Source: Candidatus Poribacteria bacterium (GTDB lineage Bacteria; Poribacteria; WGA-4E; WGA-3G). From it: DNA of 54,216 nt. Made by a program: the position numbers and the translations under genes. Numbering within the stretch: position 1 is the stretch's first letter; every line of letters begins with the position of its first letter. The notes beneath the pieces were generated by a model, which saw nothing but the letters and a program-made list of their open reading frames with translations, ran no database searches and was not told the DNA's origin. Shown in pieces: positions 44,439 to 53,785 of the stretch. The stretch spans positions 1-54,216 of the forward strand of contig PYJD01000015.1 of assembly GCA_003635315.1 (NCBI GenBank). Reading direction: 5' to 3'.

Positions 44439-45842
44439 TTATTCTGCTATACAATAGAGATTTTGAGAACCACGAAGATATAATTCTGAACCAACAATCG
44501 CTGGAGAAGCATTGAAACTATCATCTAATTTATTCTCAGCAATTATTTCAAAATCAGCACCGTGTTTTACGACAACAACATTACCATCTCTACTTGCTAT
44601 ATACACATTGTCACCTGCAGCTACAATTGAGGAGTATACCATCTGCATATTCGGGAGTCGGATGGGTCCGTAATTGACTGATCCTGTATTTGTATCAATA
44701 GCAGATAAGATCCCCCTATTTCCACTTAAAAAATATATGACATCACCATGCAGTAATGGAGATGGAACATAAGGTGTATCTGCCTGATATTGCCATGCAA
44801 TCGCTTCATCTGAATAAGAAATATCCCCTTTTGCATGAGCAAGATTTATGGCTTGTAATGCTGCACCACGGAATCCGCTGATCAGATAAACGAACCCGTT
44901 GTCTGCAACTGGGGTGGGAACAACGTTCCGAGTCATTCCACCACATTCCCAAATCACATCCCCATTTTCAATATCATACCCACGCGATCTATTCGTTGCT
45001 GCAACAATTACCTGCGGTTTACCTGCTTCTTCAACAACTATGGGTGTCGTCCAAGTCGTACGTTCGTCTCTATCAATTCTCCATAATTCATCACCTGATT
45101 TCTTATCCAGTGCAACTATGAAAGATTGACCTTCATGGTCTTGTAGGATGACTATTGTGTTCCCGTAGATTATGGGACAACTCCCTTCACCAAATGTCCC
45201 ACTCTTACGCATAAGACCAATATCCTTCTCCCAAATGAGATTTCCATCCATATCTAAACAATAGAGACCACGTGAACCGAAATAGGCGAAAATATGCTCT
45301 CCATCCGTAATAGGTGAATTTGAAGCAAAACTTGCAGTATTATGCATACCTTCGTGAGGAACAGTCTCACGGAGGGTCTTTTGCCAAATTACATCTCCAT
45401 TACTTCGGTCATAGGCAAGCAATTCAAACGTATAGTTTGGTTGAGGTGTATTATTCCTTCTGCCACGTCGTCTGCCACGTCGAGATTCCTCAGGTGGATT
45501 TTCAACTTCAGGATTCTCTTGTGGTGGTGTTTCAGGCATCTTCCCTTGAATCGCTGTTTGTACAAAGATTCTGTCTTCCCAGATAATCGGGGTAGCATGT
45601 CCCATACCCGGAATTGGAACTTTCCATTTTATATTTTCAGTTTCACTCCAAGTCGTGGGAGGATTGGCATCAATCGCAACACCTGTGGCAAAAGGTCCAC
45701 GCCATTGTGGCCAATATTTTTTTAGGTTAGCATCATCTGTAGTTTCAGCTCCGTGATGATCTGCATTTGTACTTAATGTGATTATACCTAAAAGTACTGC
45801 AACGCAGATATAAAAGGTTTTTATAGCAATTGTTTTTAACAT
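44439..45842 (-). CDS. Secreted PQQ-type beta-propeller protein
   Basis: This 467-aa protein has a signal peptide (about 1-28) and a beta-propeller built of PQQ-like repeats, seen in YWPQWRGPFATGVAIDANPPTTW, FELLAYDRSNGDVIWQKTL, YCLDMDGNLIWEKDI, VALDKKSGDELWRIDRD and SAIDTNTGSVNYG. Such proteins are usually exported binding or scaffold proteins rather than true quinoprotein enzymes. A low-complexity Arg-rich insert (SRRGRRRGRR, about 125) interrupts blade 1. A related propeller gene (52076) lies at the other end of the run, with the two M16 proteases between. Confidence 0.85.
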   Translation of the reverse strand: MLKTIAIKTFYICVAVLLGIITLSTNADHHGAETTDDANLKKYWPQWRGPFATGVAIDANPPTTWSETENIKWKVPIPGMGHATPIIWEDRIFVQTAIQGKMPETPPQENPEVENPPEESRRGRRRGRRNNTPQPNYTFELLAYDRSNGDVIWQKTLRETVPHEGMHNTASFASNSPITDGEHIFAYFGSRGLYCLDMDGNLIWEKDIGLMRKSGTFGEGSCPIIYGNTIVILQDHEGQSFIVALDKKSGDELWRIDRDERTTWTTPIVVEEAGKPQVIVAATNRSRGYDIENGDVIWECGGMTRNVVPTPVADNGFVYLISGFRGAALQAINLAHAKGDISYSDEAIAWQYQADTPYVPSPLLHGDVIYFLSGNRGILSAIDTNTGSVNYGPIRLPNMQMVYSSIVAAGDNVYIASRDGNVVVVKHGADFEIIAENKLDDSFNASPAIVGSELYLRGSQNLYCIAE

Positions 45843-45912
45843 TCTAATTCCTCAATTAAATTTCATCTAATATCTTCACATTCATGTTACGACTTGTGCC
45901 AGTTAACTAATT

Positions 45913-48900
45913 TTAGGATTTCAAAATATCCTCAATTGTAAGTGGTAGATCTAATTCTTGGTTTGCAGCTTCAAGTTTTTCACGACTTGAAACAACACAT
46001 ACCGATGCCTTATCCTGATTCTCTTGAAATACTTCAAGTAATGCACGTTTAACTTCAGTCGGAGTAGCACCCAATAGTTGACTATACCGGGATTCTCGCA
46101 TTTCATGGGTTTGTCCTGTGAGGTGTTGACTTAGTGCATCACTTGCAGATTGACTTGGACGTAATGGCTTTTCAGCATCTTTAGCAGTAGCAATAATTGC
46201 ACGGTCAATATCTATCTGCGACCATTCGACTTCTTTTATATAGTCAATCGTCTGGTCGAACACGTTTATGGTTCTGGCAACATGTGGATCCCTAAACGAG
46301 GATTGATACAAAGTTCCATCTAATGGACTATAAGTTAACCTTGCTCCGTATGCATTCCCCTTGAATCTGATTTCACTTAATATATATTCAAGTCTTAGAA
46401 GATGTGTACCAATTGTCAACAAAGTTGAATCTGGATGTGAATAATGCGGTGCTGGTATCACATGAGCACAATGTGCAATTTGAATAGGACCTGCTAAACC
46501 TTCTCTTGGAGGTATATCAAATCTATCAAAGGAAATTGGTTCATCAATTATATCAGCATCATCCATAGATTCAAGCCACCCGGTTAATTTACTTACAGTT
46601 GTATCATAACTATTATCTGAACCTGTAAAACTTATGGTTACTCGATTGCTGTTTAGTATGAAATCGCGTATCTCTTCTATATGACACATAAGGTCTGAAT
46701 TTAGTTCATCAAAACTACTAAGTAATTCTTCACTACTCCGGAGTTGGGGAAGTCCATAAACTAACTCAGATAGGTAACCTTGAGGTGATAAACCGCGTGA
46801 TGCATGGTGTATAGCCGTGCTTGAACCATCTTGAACCATCTCGGTACGATATTCAGTAACCGCTTGTAATAACACATCCTGTAGACGATCTTTATCTCTT
46901 GGATTTACTGCGAAAATAACATCATGAAGGACATCAAGAGCTTCATCAATTTTTTCATCAAGTGCTTTAAGGCTAAATCGTAAATTGAACAACGATCTAC
47001 TTAAATCAACAGTATGTGTACTGAAACCTGCTCCGCAACCAATTCCCCCAGTAACAGCAGATTTTCGTCTTGCCAATTGTTCATAGTTCATATCCCCCGC
47101 ACCTAACTTTCCAATAGCATCTGTGTATCGGGGTAAATAAGACCACAAATGTTGAGGTAAACCGTGCAAGTCAAAGTTAAGAATAAGGTAATTTACGCCA
47201 TTCGCAAAGACATCACTTCTAAGAATGTTTGCACCGGCAATTTCATCAACTTCAGTTGGAATATGCTTCGGTTTTTCAGGGAGATCACTCACATGGAGTT
47301 GTGGCAGTTTTGCTAACGCTTCTGGAGGGTTAGGCTGCCCATTCATTCGTTCAAGTTCAGCGGCATCAGCAGCAATCTTCATGGTCTGTTCATCTGATAG
47401 TTGATCCCGTATAGATTTAGTTCGTTTTTCTAATTCAGCATCTGCTTCAGCTTGCATATTCTGGTCAGGAGATAATATACTTGTCAATCTGTGTGGATTA
47501 TCAATCAGTCGTTCCCGGATAATCTCATTAAACAGATTAGGATTATCTTCCCATCGTCTACGGATTGTTGTAAGACTTTCTCCCATCTTTAAAAATGTAT
47601 CTGTATCGTTTTCATAGATCCAGGCTTCAATTACCCTGAAAAGTATTCGCAAAGGGAACATTGGGGATACTTCTTGGTAGTGATATGTAGATTGTTGAAA
47701 TGCTGCTTCGACAAGAGAACTATCAATTACATTCTCAGCAAGTTCAGACAAAGTATCTATTACTAATTGGGTATAGGCATCCACTCTATCTACTTCACTT
47801 CCCTTCAGACCGAGATAGAAAGTACTATTAGGTCCAATTGAACTTAGACCTGAAAAAATAAGGTCGGCACCTAATTTAGAATCAATAATTGCTTTTTTCA
47901 AAGGTGCTGCCTCATTTCCAAGAAGTATTAGACTTAGGATATAGCACATTGCCACATCTTCTGGATCAGTTGCATCTCCAGTCAACCAACTTAACAATAG
48001 ATATGTCTTCTCATTGAGACTCTCATCAGGAGCAACTGGATAGATATCCGAATTAGTCTGGGGAGAATCCCATTTATGTTGATGTGTAACCTCAGGATTA
48101 AGGGGTTTTAGCGCGACAATAGATTCATCTCTCGGTATCTTTTCAAGCTTATCTGATAGAAAAGCCAAGTAATCAGTTGTTGGAATATCTCCATATAGAA
48201 AGAAATAAGCATTACTTGGATGGTAATAAGTTTGATGAAAATCTTTAAGTTGTTCATAAGTCAAATCGGGTATGGCATCTGGATCTCCACCTGATTCCTT
48301 GGCATATAAGGTATCTGGTAGTAGACGACCTGTCATAGAACGATATAATTTGGATTCCGGATCAGAAAAGGCACCCTTCATCTCATTATAGACAATACCA
48401 GTGATCTTTAAATCCCCTGTTGGATCTTCAGGGTCAACAGGTGCAAGATGGTGGCCTTCCCTTTTGAAAGTCTCTTCGGTAAGAAGTGGATGAAAGACAG
48501 CATCAAAATAGACTTCAGCCAAGTTGAACAGATCTTTCTTAACATTGCTTGCTACCGGATAATAGGTATGGTCCGAACTTGTCATAGCATTGATAAAAGT
48601 AGCCATACTCATCTTAATCATTTCAAAGAATGGCTCTTTTACCGGAAATTTCTGCGATCCAGCTAAAACTGCATGTTCTAAAATATGGGGAACACCTGTA
48701 TCGTCAGTTGGAGGTGTAGGGAAATTTATTGAGAATAGGTTTTCAGTATCATTTGTATATAGATGTAACAAACGAGCCCCGCTAAATTCGTGAAATAATT
48801 CAATTGTCACTGCACGCAATTCATCTATAGGGGTAATAGCTTTTACCGTAAAACCGTTTATATTCTGTCCTGTTTCTATATCTATAGGCGGGTGATTATA

Positions 48901-48933
48901 CCCGCCATTACCATTCGAAAGTTTCGCTTCCAT
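45913..48933 (-). CDS. M16-family metalloprotease (PreP-like), copy 2
   Basis: This 1006-aa peptidase matches the M16C/presequence-protease type, with four homologous domains in one chain. The inverted zinc motif is H83-I-L-E-H87 (DTGVPHILEHAVLAGS), and the third ligand lies in VYNEMKGAF. GITYSPL-like and RLTYSPLDGTLYQSSFRDP segments lie in the C-terminal half. These enzymes degrade short unfolded peptides. No signal peptide is visible, so it is probably cytoplasmic. It lies 48 bp downstream of a close paralogue, with which it shares most motifs. Confidence 0.9.
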   Translation of the reverse strand: MEAKLSNGNGGYNHPPIDIETGQNINGFTVKAITPIDELRAVTIELFHEFSGARLLHLYTNDTENLFSINFPTPPTDDTGVPHILEHAVLAGSQKFPVKEPFFEMIKMSMATFINAMTSSDHTYYPVASNVKKDLFNLAEVYFDAVFHPLLTEETFKREGHHLAPVDPEDPTGDLKITGIVYNEMKGAFSDPESKLYRSMTGRLLPDTLYAKESGGDPDAIPDLTYEQLKDFHQTYYHPSNAYFFLYGDIPTTDYLAFLSDKLEKIPRDESIVALKPLNPEVTHQHKWDSPQTNSDIYPVAPDESLNEKTYLLLSWLTGDATDPEDVAMCYILSLILLGNEAAPLKKAIIDSKLGADLIFSGLSSIGPNSTFYLGLKGSEVDRVDAYTQLVIDTLSELAENVIDSSLVEAAFQQSTYHYQEVSPMFPLRILFRVIEAWIYENDTDTFLKMGESLTTIRRRWEDNPNLFNEIIRERLIDNPHRLTSILSPDQNMQAEADAELEKRTKSIRDQLSDEQTMKIAADAAELERMNGQPNPPEALAKLPQLHVSDLPEKPKHIPTEVDEIAGANILRSDVFANGVNYLILNFDLHGLPQHLWSYLPRYTDAIGKLGAGDMNYEQLARRKSAVTGGIGCGAGFSTHTVDLSRSLFNLRFSLKALDEKIDEALDVLHDVIFAVNPRDKDRLQDVLLQAVTEYRTEMVQDGSSTAIHHASRGLSPQGYLSELVYGLPQLRSSEELLSSFDELNSDLMCHIEEIRDFILNSNRVTISFTGSDNSYDTTVSKLTGWLESMDDADIIDEPISFDRFDIPPREGLAGPIQIAHCAHVIPAPHYSHPDSTLLTIGTHLLRLEYILSEIRFKGNAYGARLTYSPLDGTLYQSSFRDPHVARTINVFDQTIDYIKEVEWSQIDIDRAIIATAKDAEKPLRPSQSASDALSQHLTGQTHEMRESRYSQLLGATPTEVKRALLEVFQENQDKASVCVVSSREKLEAANQELDLPLTIEDILKS

Positions 48934-48981
48934 TATTGTCTCCAGTTATTTATCTATGTAATTTTATAGATGGATATGAAC

Positions 48982-51900
48982 CTATGATATTAAGTCTTTA
49001 ATTATTAATGGCTCAGTCAATTTTTCATTTTCGCTTTCTAATTTATCTCTACTGGCAATTACACATATTGATGCATTTTCTTCATTCTTATCGATAGTTT
49101 CAAGAAGGGCACGTTTTACATCTCTCGGTGTTGCATTTAGCAATTGTCTATATCGTTCCTCTATAATCTCAGATGTTTGTCCCACTATAAAATTGAACAT
49201 GGACTTCGATGAAGCATTACTCGGTTTTGTGTATTGCAGGTATTCTGATACAGATGAAATAATTGCCCTATCAATATCAGATTGCGTCCATTCTACCTGT
49301 TTGATATAGTCCTTCGTATCTTTAAATATATTAAGGGTCCGCGAAATGTGAGGATCAAAATGGGAACATTGGGATAACAGTGATTCATAGGGATGGTATG
49401 AGAAATCCCAACCGTATGCATTCCCCTTAAGTCGAATCTCTGGGAACATATAATCATTTGATATTAGATTTGTTCCAATTGTGAGTAGTATTGAATCTGG
49501 TTCCGAGTAATGGGGTGCTGACATTATTCGTGAACAGTGCGCAATTTGAATAGGAGCAGTAATGCCCTCAAAGACAGGTGATTCAAATGGACTGAAATCT
49601 ATCTCTGAGGAATGGATAGGTTCATGTCGCATATTGTCAATCCATTTTGAATAATGGTTTTTTAGCTTTTCATAAGCCGTATCACAACCCGTAAAACTTG
49701 CCGTAACACGGTCTTTTGATAAAATAAAGTTTCTAATCTCATCAATATGACCACATAGTTCTTCAAACGAATTTTCAAAGTCCTCTTGTAATGTCCAAGT
49801 TAATTGGTGTTGGGGTAATCCGTATATGATGTCATTTAGATGTGCATGAATATTTATCCCTCTTGCAGCATGTCGTTGTGGAATATTTGGACCTTGATAA
49901 CCATGTACCTGATTCTGATATCCAATTGCAGATTGTTTCAGAACTTCGTAGAGTCTTCCCTGATCGTATGGGTTCAGATTAAAAATCAGGTCACTCAATA
50001 TATCCAATGCATTATCAATCTTATCATCAAGAACTTTCAGATGGAATTGCAGATTCCAAATAGAATGATCTGGGTTAAGTGTATGCGTTCTTAAATCTAC
50101 TGAACATCCTATACCGCCAGTCGAAGCAGCTTTACGTCGCGCAATTTCTTCGTAATTAAAATTAGCGGTACCGAGTTTGTCTATGGCATCTGTATATCTT
50201 GGTAGATATTGCCACAAATGTTGAGGTAATCCTTGTAAATCAAAATTCAAAACAAGGTAATTAACACCATTTGAGAAAATATTATTTTTTAATACTGGAC
50301 GATCATTTATTATTTCAATTGTTGGCAGTAAGTTGATAGGTTTCTTTGGAAGATCAGAGGCTTGTAATTGCGGTAATTTCGCTAAATCCTCTGGGGTATT
50401 CTGTTCACTATCTGACTTTTCAAGTTCTAAAGCCTCTGCAGCTATCTCTCTCAATTGTTCATCTGTAAGTTGAGAACGAATTTCGTTAAGACGTTCATTC
50501 TCTTCAGAATCAATTCTTGACTGCATATCTACATCAGGAGTTAGTATGACTGTCAATCGATGTGGATTATCCAGAAACCATTCTCGAATTAATTCATTAA
50601 AGATGTGTGGATTCTTGTCCCATCTTTTCTTTATATTAGCAATATGTTTTCCCATTTCTAAAAAGAGTGTTGGTTCTTTATCATATATCCATGTGTTAAC
50701 AACACGTACCATTGTACGAAATGGAAAGTGTGGAGATATCTCTTTATAATTAAAGGCAATTTGTTGAAAAGCAGTTTCAACCAAATCTTTATCAATCTCA
50801 TTATCGGCAATTTCAGTTAGTGTATTAATCACTAAGTCTGTAAATTCTTCAACATGTTCCGCTTCACTCCCTACCAGACCAATACAAAATGTGGTTTGCG
50901 GTCCTGTGTGACCATCAAGCATATTGAGTAGGATGTCAATTCCAAGCTTCGATTCAAGAATTGCCTTGTGAAGTGGTGAACTTGTATTTCCAATCAATAT
51001 CTTGTTTAGAATGTTGAATAGGATACATTCTTCAGGATTTGTTGCATCACCTATGAGCCAACTTAACATTAAATATGTCTTATCGGATAAAGATTCATCT
51101 GAACTAATAGGATATGTATCTCTTACAATCCGTGGTGTATCCCACTTAGGTTGAATTGTAATTTCTGGTCGGAGAGGATGAAGTAATTCTTCAGTGTTAT
51201 TTTTTGGAATATCACCCAACTTATCTGCAAAAAATTCAAGGAATTCTGTTGTAGGTATATTCCCATAAAAGAAAAAATAACTAAAGTAAGGATGATAATA
51301 TGTCTCGTGATATGTCTTGAATTCTTGGTATGTTAAATCTGGCATCACCAAGGAATTACCACCACCATTTTTTGCATAGCATGTATCTGGTAATAACGCT
51401 TTATTCATAGTAAGATACAAACAACCTTCTGGACTGGATAAACTGTTCTTCACTTCATTATAGACAATTCCATTAATTTTTAACTCTCCAGTTGGTTGAT
51501 TAGGATCTACAGGTTCAAGATGGTGTCCTTCACGTTTGAAGGTCTCCTCTGTCAATAGAGGGTGAAAAACACAATCGAAAAATACCTCAGCAAGATTAAA
51601 CAGGTCTTTTCTAACGATACTTGAATTGTAATAGAATGCATGATCTATATAGTTCATTGCATTCGTACTGTCGAATGTCGAAAGACTCCTCTTCATTATC
51701 TCAAAGAACACCTCATTTATAGGAAAATTACGTGACCCTGTCATGACTGAATGTTCAAGAATATGTTGCAATCCTGTATCATCAAAGGTAGGTGTAAGTG
51801 GACTGATTGAAATCCAGTTTTTTGGATCGTCATTATAGAAATGGAAGAGTCTTGCCCCACTATGAGGATGGTGAAGTTCTATGGTGATCGCACGTAATTC

Positions 51901-52020
51901 ATCTATAGGTGTTATTTTCTTTACATCAAAACCGTGTATATTTTGTCCTGGTATAAGGTTTACCGGTGGTAAGGCAGTTTCACTGTCTCCTTCAGATTTA
52001 ATTGAATCTTTTTTAAGCAT
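48982..52020 (-). CDS. M16-family metalloprotease (PreP-like), copy 1
   Basis: This 1012-aa paralogue of the following gene has the zinc motif H86-I-L-E-H90 (DTGLQHILEHSVMTGSRNF) and VYNEVKNSL with the third ligand. The two proteins align along the whole length with many identical blocks (FKREGHHLEPVDP, YLPRYTDAIDKLG, QIAHCSRIMSAPHYS), so they arose by tandem duplication. Near residue 118 this copy has STNAMNYIDHAFYYNSSIVRKD in place of NAMTSSDHTYYPVASNVKKD, a possible specificity difference. It is the second gene of the run after the PQQ propeller gene. Confidence 0.9.
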   Translation of the reverse strand: MLKKDSIKSEGDSETALPPVNLIPGQNIHGFDVKKITPIDELRAITIELHHPHSGARLFHFYNDDPKNWISISPLTPTFDDTGLQHILEHSVMTGSRNFPINEVFFEIMKRSLSTFDSTNAMNYIDHAFYYNSSIVRKDLFNLAEVFFDCVFHPLLTEETFKREGHHLEPVDPNQPTGELKINGIVYNEVKNSLSSPEGCLYLTMNKALLPDTCYAKNGGGNSLVMPDLTYQEFKTYHETYYHPYFSYFFFYGNIPTTEFLEFFADKLGDIPKNNTEELLHPLRPEITIQPKWDTPRIVRDTYPISSDESLSDKTYLMLSWLIGDATNPEECILFNILNKILIGNTSSPLHKAILESKLGIDILLNMLDGHTGPQTTFCIGLVGSEAEHVEEFTDLVINTLTEIADNEIDKDLVETAFQQIAFNYKEISPHFPFRTMVRVVNTWIYDKEPTLFLEMGKHIANIKKRWDKNPHIFNELIREWFLDNPHRLTVILTPDVDMQSRIDSEENERLNEIRSQLTDEQLREIAAEALELEKSDSEQNTPEDLAKLPQLQASDLPKKPINLLPTIEIINDRPVLKNNIFSNGVNYLVLNFDLQGLPQHLWQYLPRYTDAIDKLGTANFNYEEIARRKAASTGGIGCSVDLRTHTLNPDHSIWNLQFHLKVLDDKIDNALDILSDLIFNLNPYDQGRLYEVLKQSAIGYQNQVHGYQGPNIPQRHAARGINIHAHLNDIIYGLPQHQLTWTLQEDFENSFEELCGHIDEIRNFILSKDRVTASFTGCDTAYEKLKNHYSKWIDNMRHEPIHSSEIDFSPFESPVFEGITAPIQIAHCSRIMSAPHYSEPDSILLTIGTNLISNDYMFPEIRLKGNAYGWDFSYHPYESLLSQCSHFDPHISRTLNIFKDTKDYIKQVEWTQSDIDRAIISSVSEYLQYTKPSNASSKSMFNFIVGQTSEIIEERYRQLLNATPRDVKRALLETIDKNEENASICVIASRDKLESENEKLTEPLIIKDLIS

Positions 52021-52075
52021 TATTGTTTTGATCCTTTGTGTTTATTATTTTAGATATTAATTTTAATTATTAATG

Positions 52076-53377
52076 TCAATTCTCTGATAAGTTGGCACAT
52101 ATTAATTCATTATCATTTCGAGCGAAAACGTGTTTATATGCGTAAGCAGGATGTGCCCATGTAACACCCCCTCTTTGGTTAAGTTGGTCACGAGTTGGTT
52201 CAATTAATTTAGCACGACTTATGATATTCAGTCCTTCAGGAGTAAGTTCTGTTATAAGTAATTCACCTTCTTCATTAAACATCCAAACTTTATCAGCATT
52301 TTTTACCATATGAATTGTACTCCATCGTGCAACTCGGACAGCAGAGAGATCTTCCCAAATACGATCCCCTGTTTCTGAATCTAAACAACGTAGTTCTCCA
52401 TAACTATCCACTCCGTAAATATTATTTCCAATCCAAACTGGTGTTGACATTGTTGTTTGAAGTGCATCCGTATTTCGTTCATCTTTTCCTCTCCTATGCC
52501 ATACAAGTTCATAATCTAATTTATCTGATGATAACTTTAACAAAGCTGCACCTTCATAGAAATTGGTAACAAAAATTTGATTGTCATGATATATAGGTGT
52601 TGCTATACCAATTTCCCAATTTGTTGGTGGTATATGGTATTTCCAATGAACTTTACCGGTATTTGGATCTAATGCTGCAAGATTATGTCCAGTCCAACAG
52701 ATCAAAACCTGTTGACCTGCTTGTGAAATTAATATTGGTGCAGAGTATGATGCATTATCTTCCAACGCTCTCCATTTTTCCTCACCAGATTTGCTATCAA
52801 ACGCCACAATACAGGCATCAGGTTTACCACCAATTTGGACAATTACCATTTCATCAATTACGATCGGTGCACACGCGATTCCCCAAATAGGCATGTGGAT
52901 GTTATATTCTGAGTTTAGATCTTTCTTCCATTTTAAATCCCCATTTGCAGCATCAAAACAATGAAGATGTCCCATTGCTCCTAATGCATATACCAACCCA
53001 TCCTGGACAGTTACATTTGCCCGAGGTCCTGCAGCATAATCAATCCTATAAATGCAATCATACGAATAAGACCAAATTTCGTCCCCTGTTTCCCAATCAA
53101 AACAGAGGACACGTTCAATATGCTTAGGTTTGGTTAGTTTATCCGTAACATAAACCCGACCATTCGCTACAGTGGGACCACTATAACCACTTCCTATCGG
53201 TACACTCCATCGGTGGGGAATCTGATTTCCATCAAATTCTGCCAGTAAACCAGTTTCATTCCAAATACCATCACGATTTTCACCACGCCATTGAGGCCAT
53301 CCTTCAGCAGAACAGGTAACAATAGGTAAAGTTATAAGTAGTAGGACTGTGCTAATGAGACATAATGCAGTTTTCAT
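52076..53377 (-). CDS. Secreted PQQ-type beta-propeller protein
   Basis: This 433-aa protein has a signal peptide (about 1-24) and PQQ-like blades: GWPQWRGENRDGIWNETGLLAEF, VLCFDWETGDEIWSYSYD, HCFDAANGDLKWKKDL, VAFDSKSGEEKWRALED, AALDPNTGKVHWKYHI and RCLDSETGDRIWEDLS. It is probably periplasmic and non-enzymatic. It is the first gene of the long minus-strand run, 55 bp upstream of the M16 pair, so the four genes (propeller, protease, protease, propeller) may be co-transcribed. Confidence 0.87.
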   Translation of the reverse strand: MKTALCLISTVLLLITLPIVTCSAEGWPQWRGENRDGIWNETGLLAEFDGNQIPHRWSVPIGSGYSGPTVANGRVYVTDKLTKPKHIERVLCFDWETGDEIWSYSYDCIYRIDYAAGPRANVTVQDGLVYALGAMGHLHCFDAANGDLKWKKDLNSEYNIHMPIWGIACAPIVIDEMVIVQIGGKPDACIVAFDSKSGEEKWRALEDNASYSAPILISQAGQQVLICWTGHNLAALDPNTGKVHWKYHIPPTNWEIGIATPIYHDNQIFVTNFYEGAALLKLSSDKLDYELVWHRRGKDERNTDALQTTMSTPVWIGNNIYGVDSYGELRCLDSETGDRIWEDLSAVRVARWSTIHMVKNADKVWMFNEEGELLITELTPEGLNIISRAKLIEPTRDQLNQRGGVTWAHPAYAYKHVFARNDNELICANLSEN

Positions 53378-53699
53378 AATCTTACGCAGAACTCCCTTAG
53401 AGTATATTCATGGATAGAAGATTTGTTTGATACAATGTTGGGGTAGAATATTTGGATAAGGTAACAAATACTATCTAATCATAATATTTTCAATCTACAT
53501 CTATTTTATATGAAGATAAGAAGTATGTCAACATGAATATAAGAAATATATTCAGGAATCTAAGTCTCATCCAACATAAGAGGGCAGATACGTAAATTAG
53601 AAAGACCATTAATCTCTTAGGAGTATTTGGAGAAAAAACTTCTCAGTTTGGAAACCAGAGGTATTCAATTGTCGATATTAGTTGGCGTATATTTTTTAG
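53378..53699. other. Intergenic, nothing recognised
   Basis: This AT-rich region upstream of the propeller gene must hold its promoter, but I could not pick out a convincing -35/-10 pair. No gene is seen. It ends at the hairpin at 53700. Confidence 0.5.
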
Positions 53700-53739
53700 A
53701 TATCAGATATGGCGTGAGAAGTCACGCCATATCTGATAT
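53700..53739. repeat. Perfect 18-bp hairpin upstream of transposase
   Basis: ATATCAGATATGGCGTGA and its exact complement flank a 4-nt loop (GAAG). No T-run follows closely. It lies 46 bp before the ATG of the ISAs1-type transposase and may be part of the element end, a transcription block that protects the transposase gene from read-through, or a target hairpin. Confidence 0.8.
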
Positions 53740-53785
53740 ACTTTACCTCAAAGTTTTATTTTAGCATTATTCTTTGGAGGTAAAA

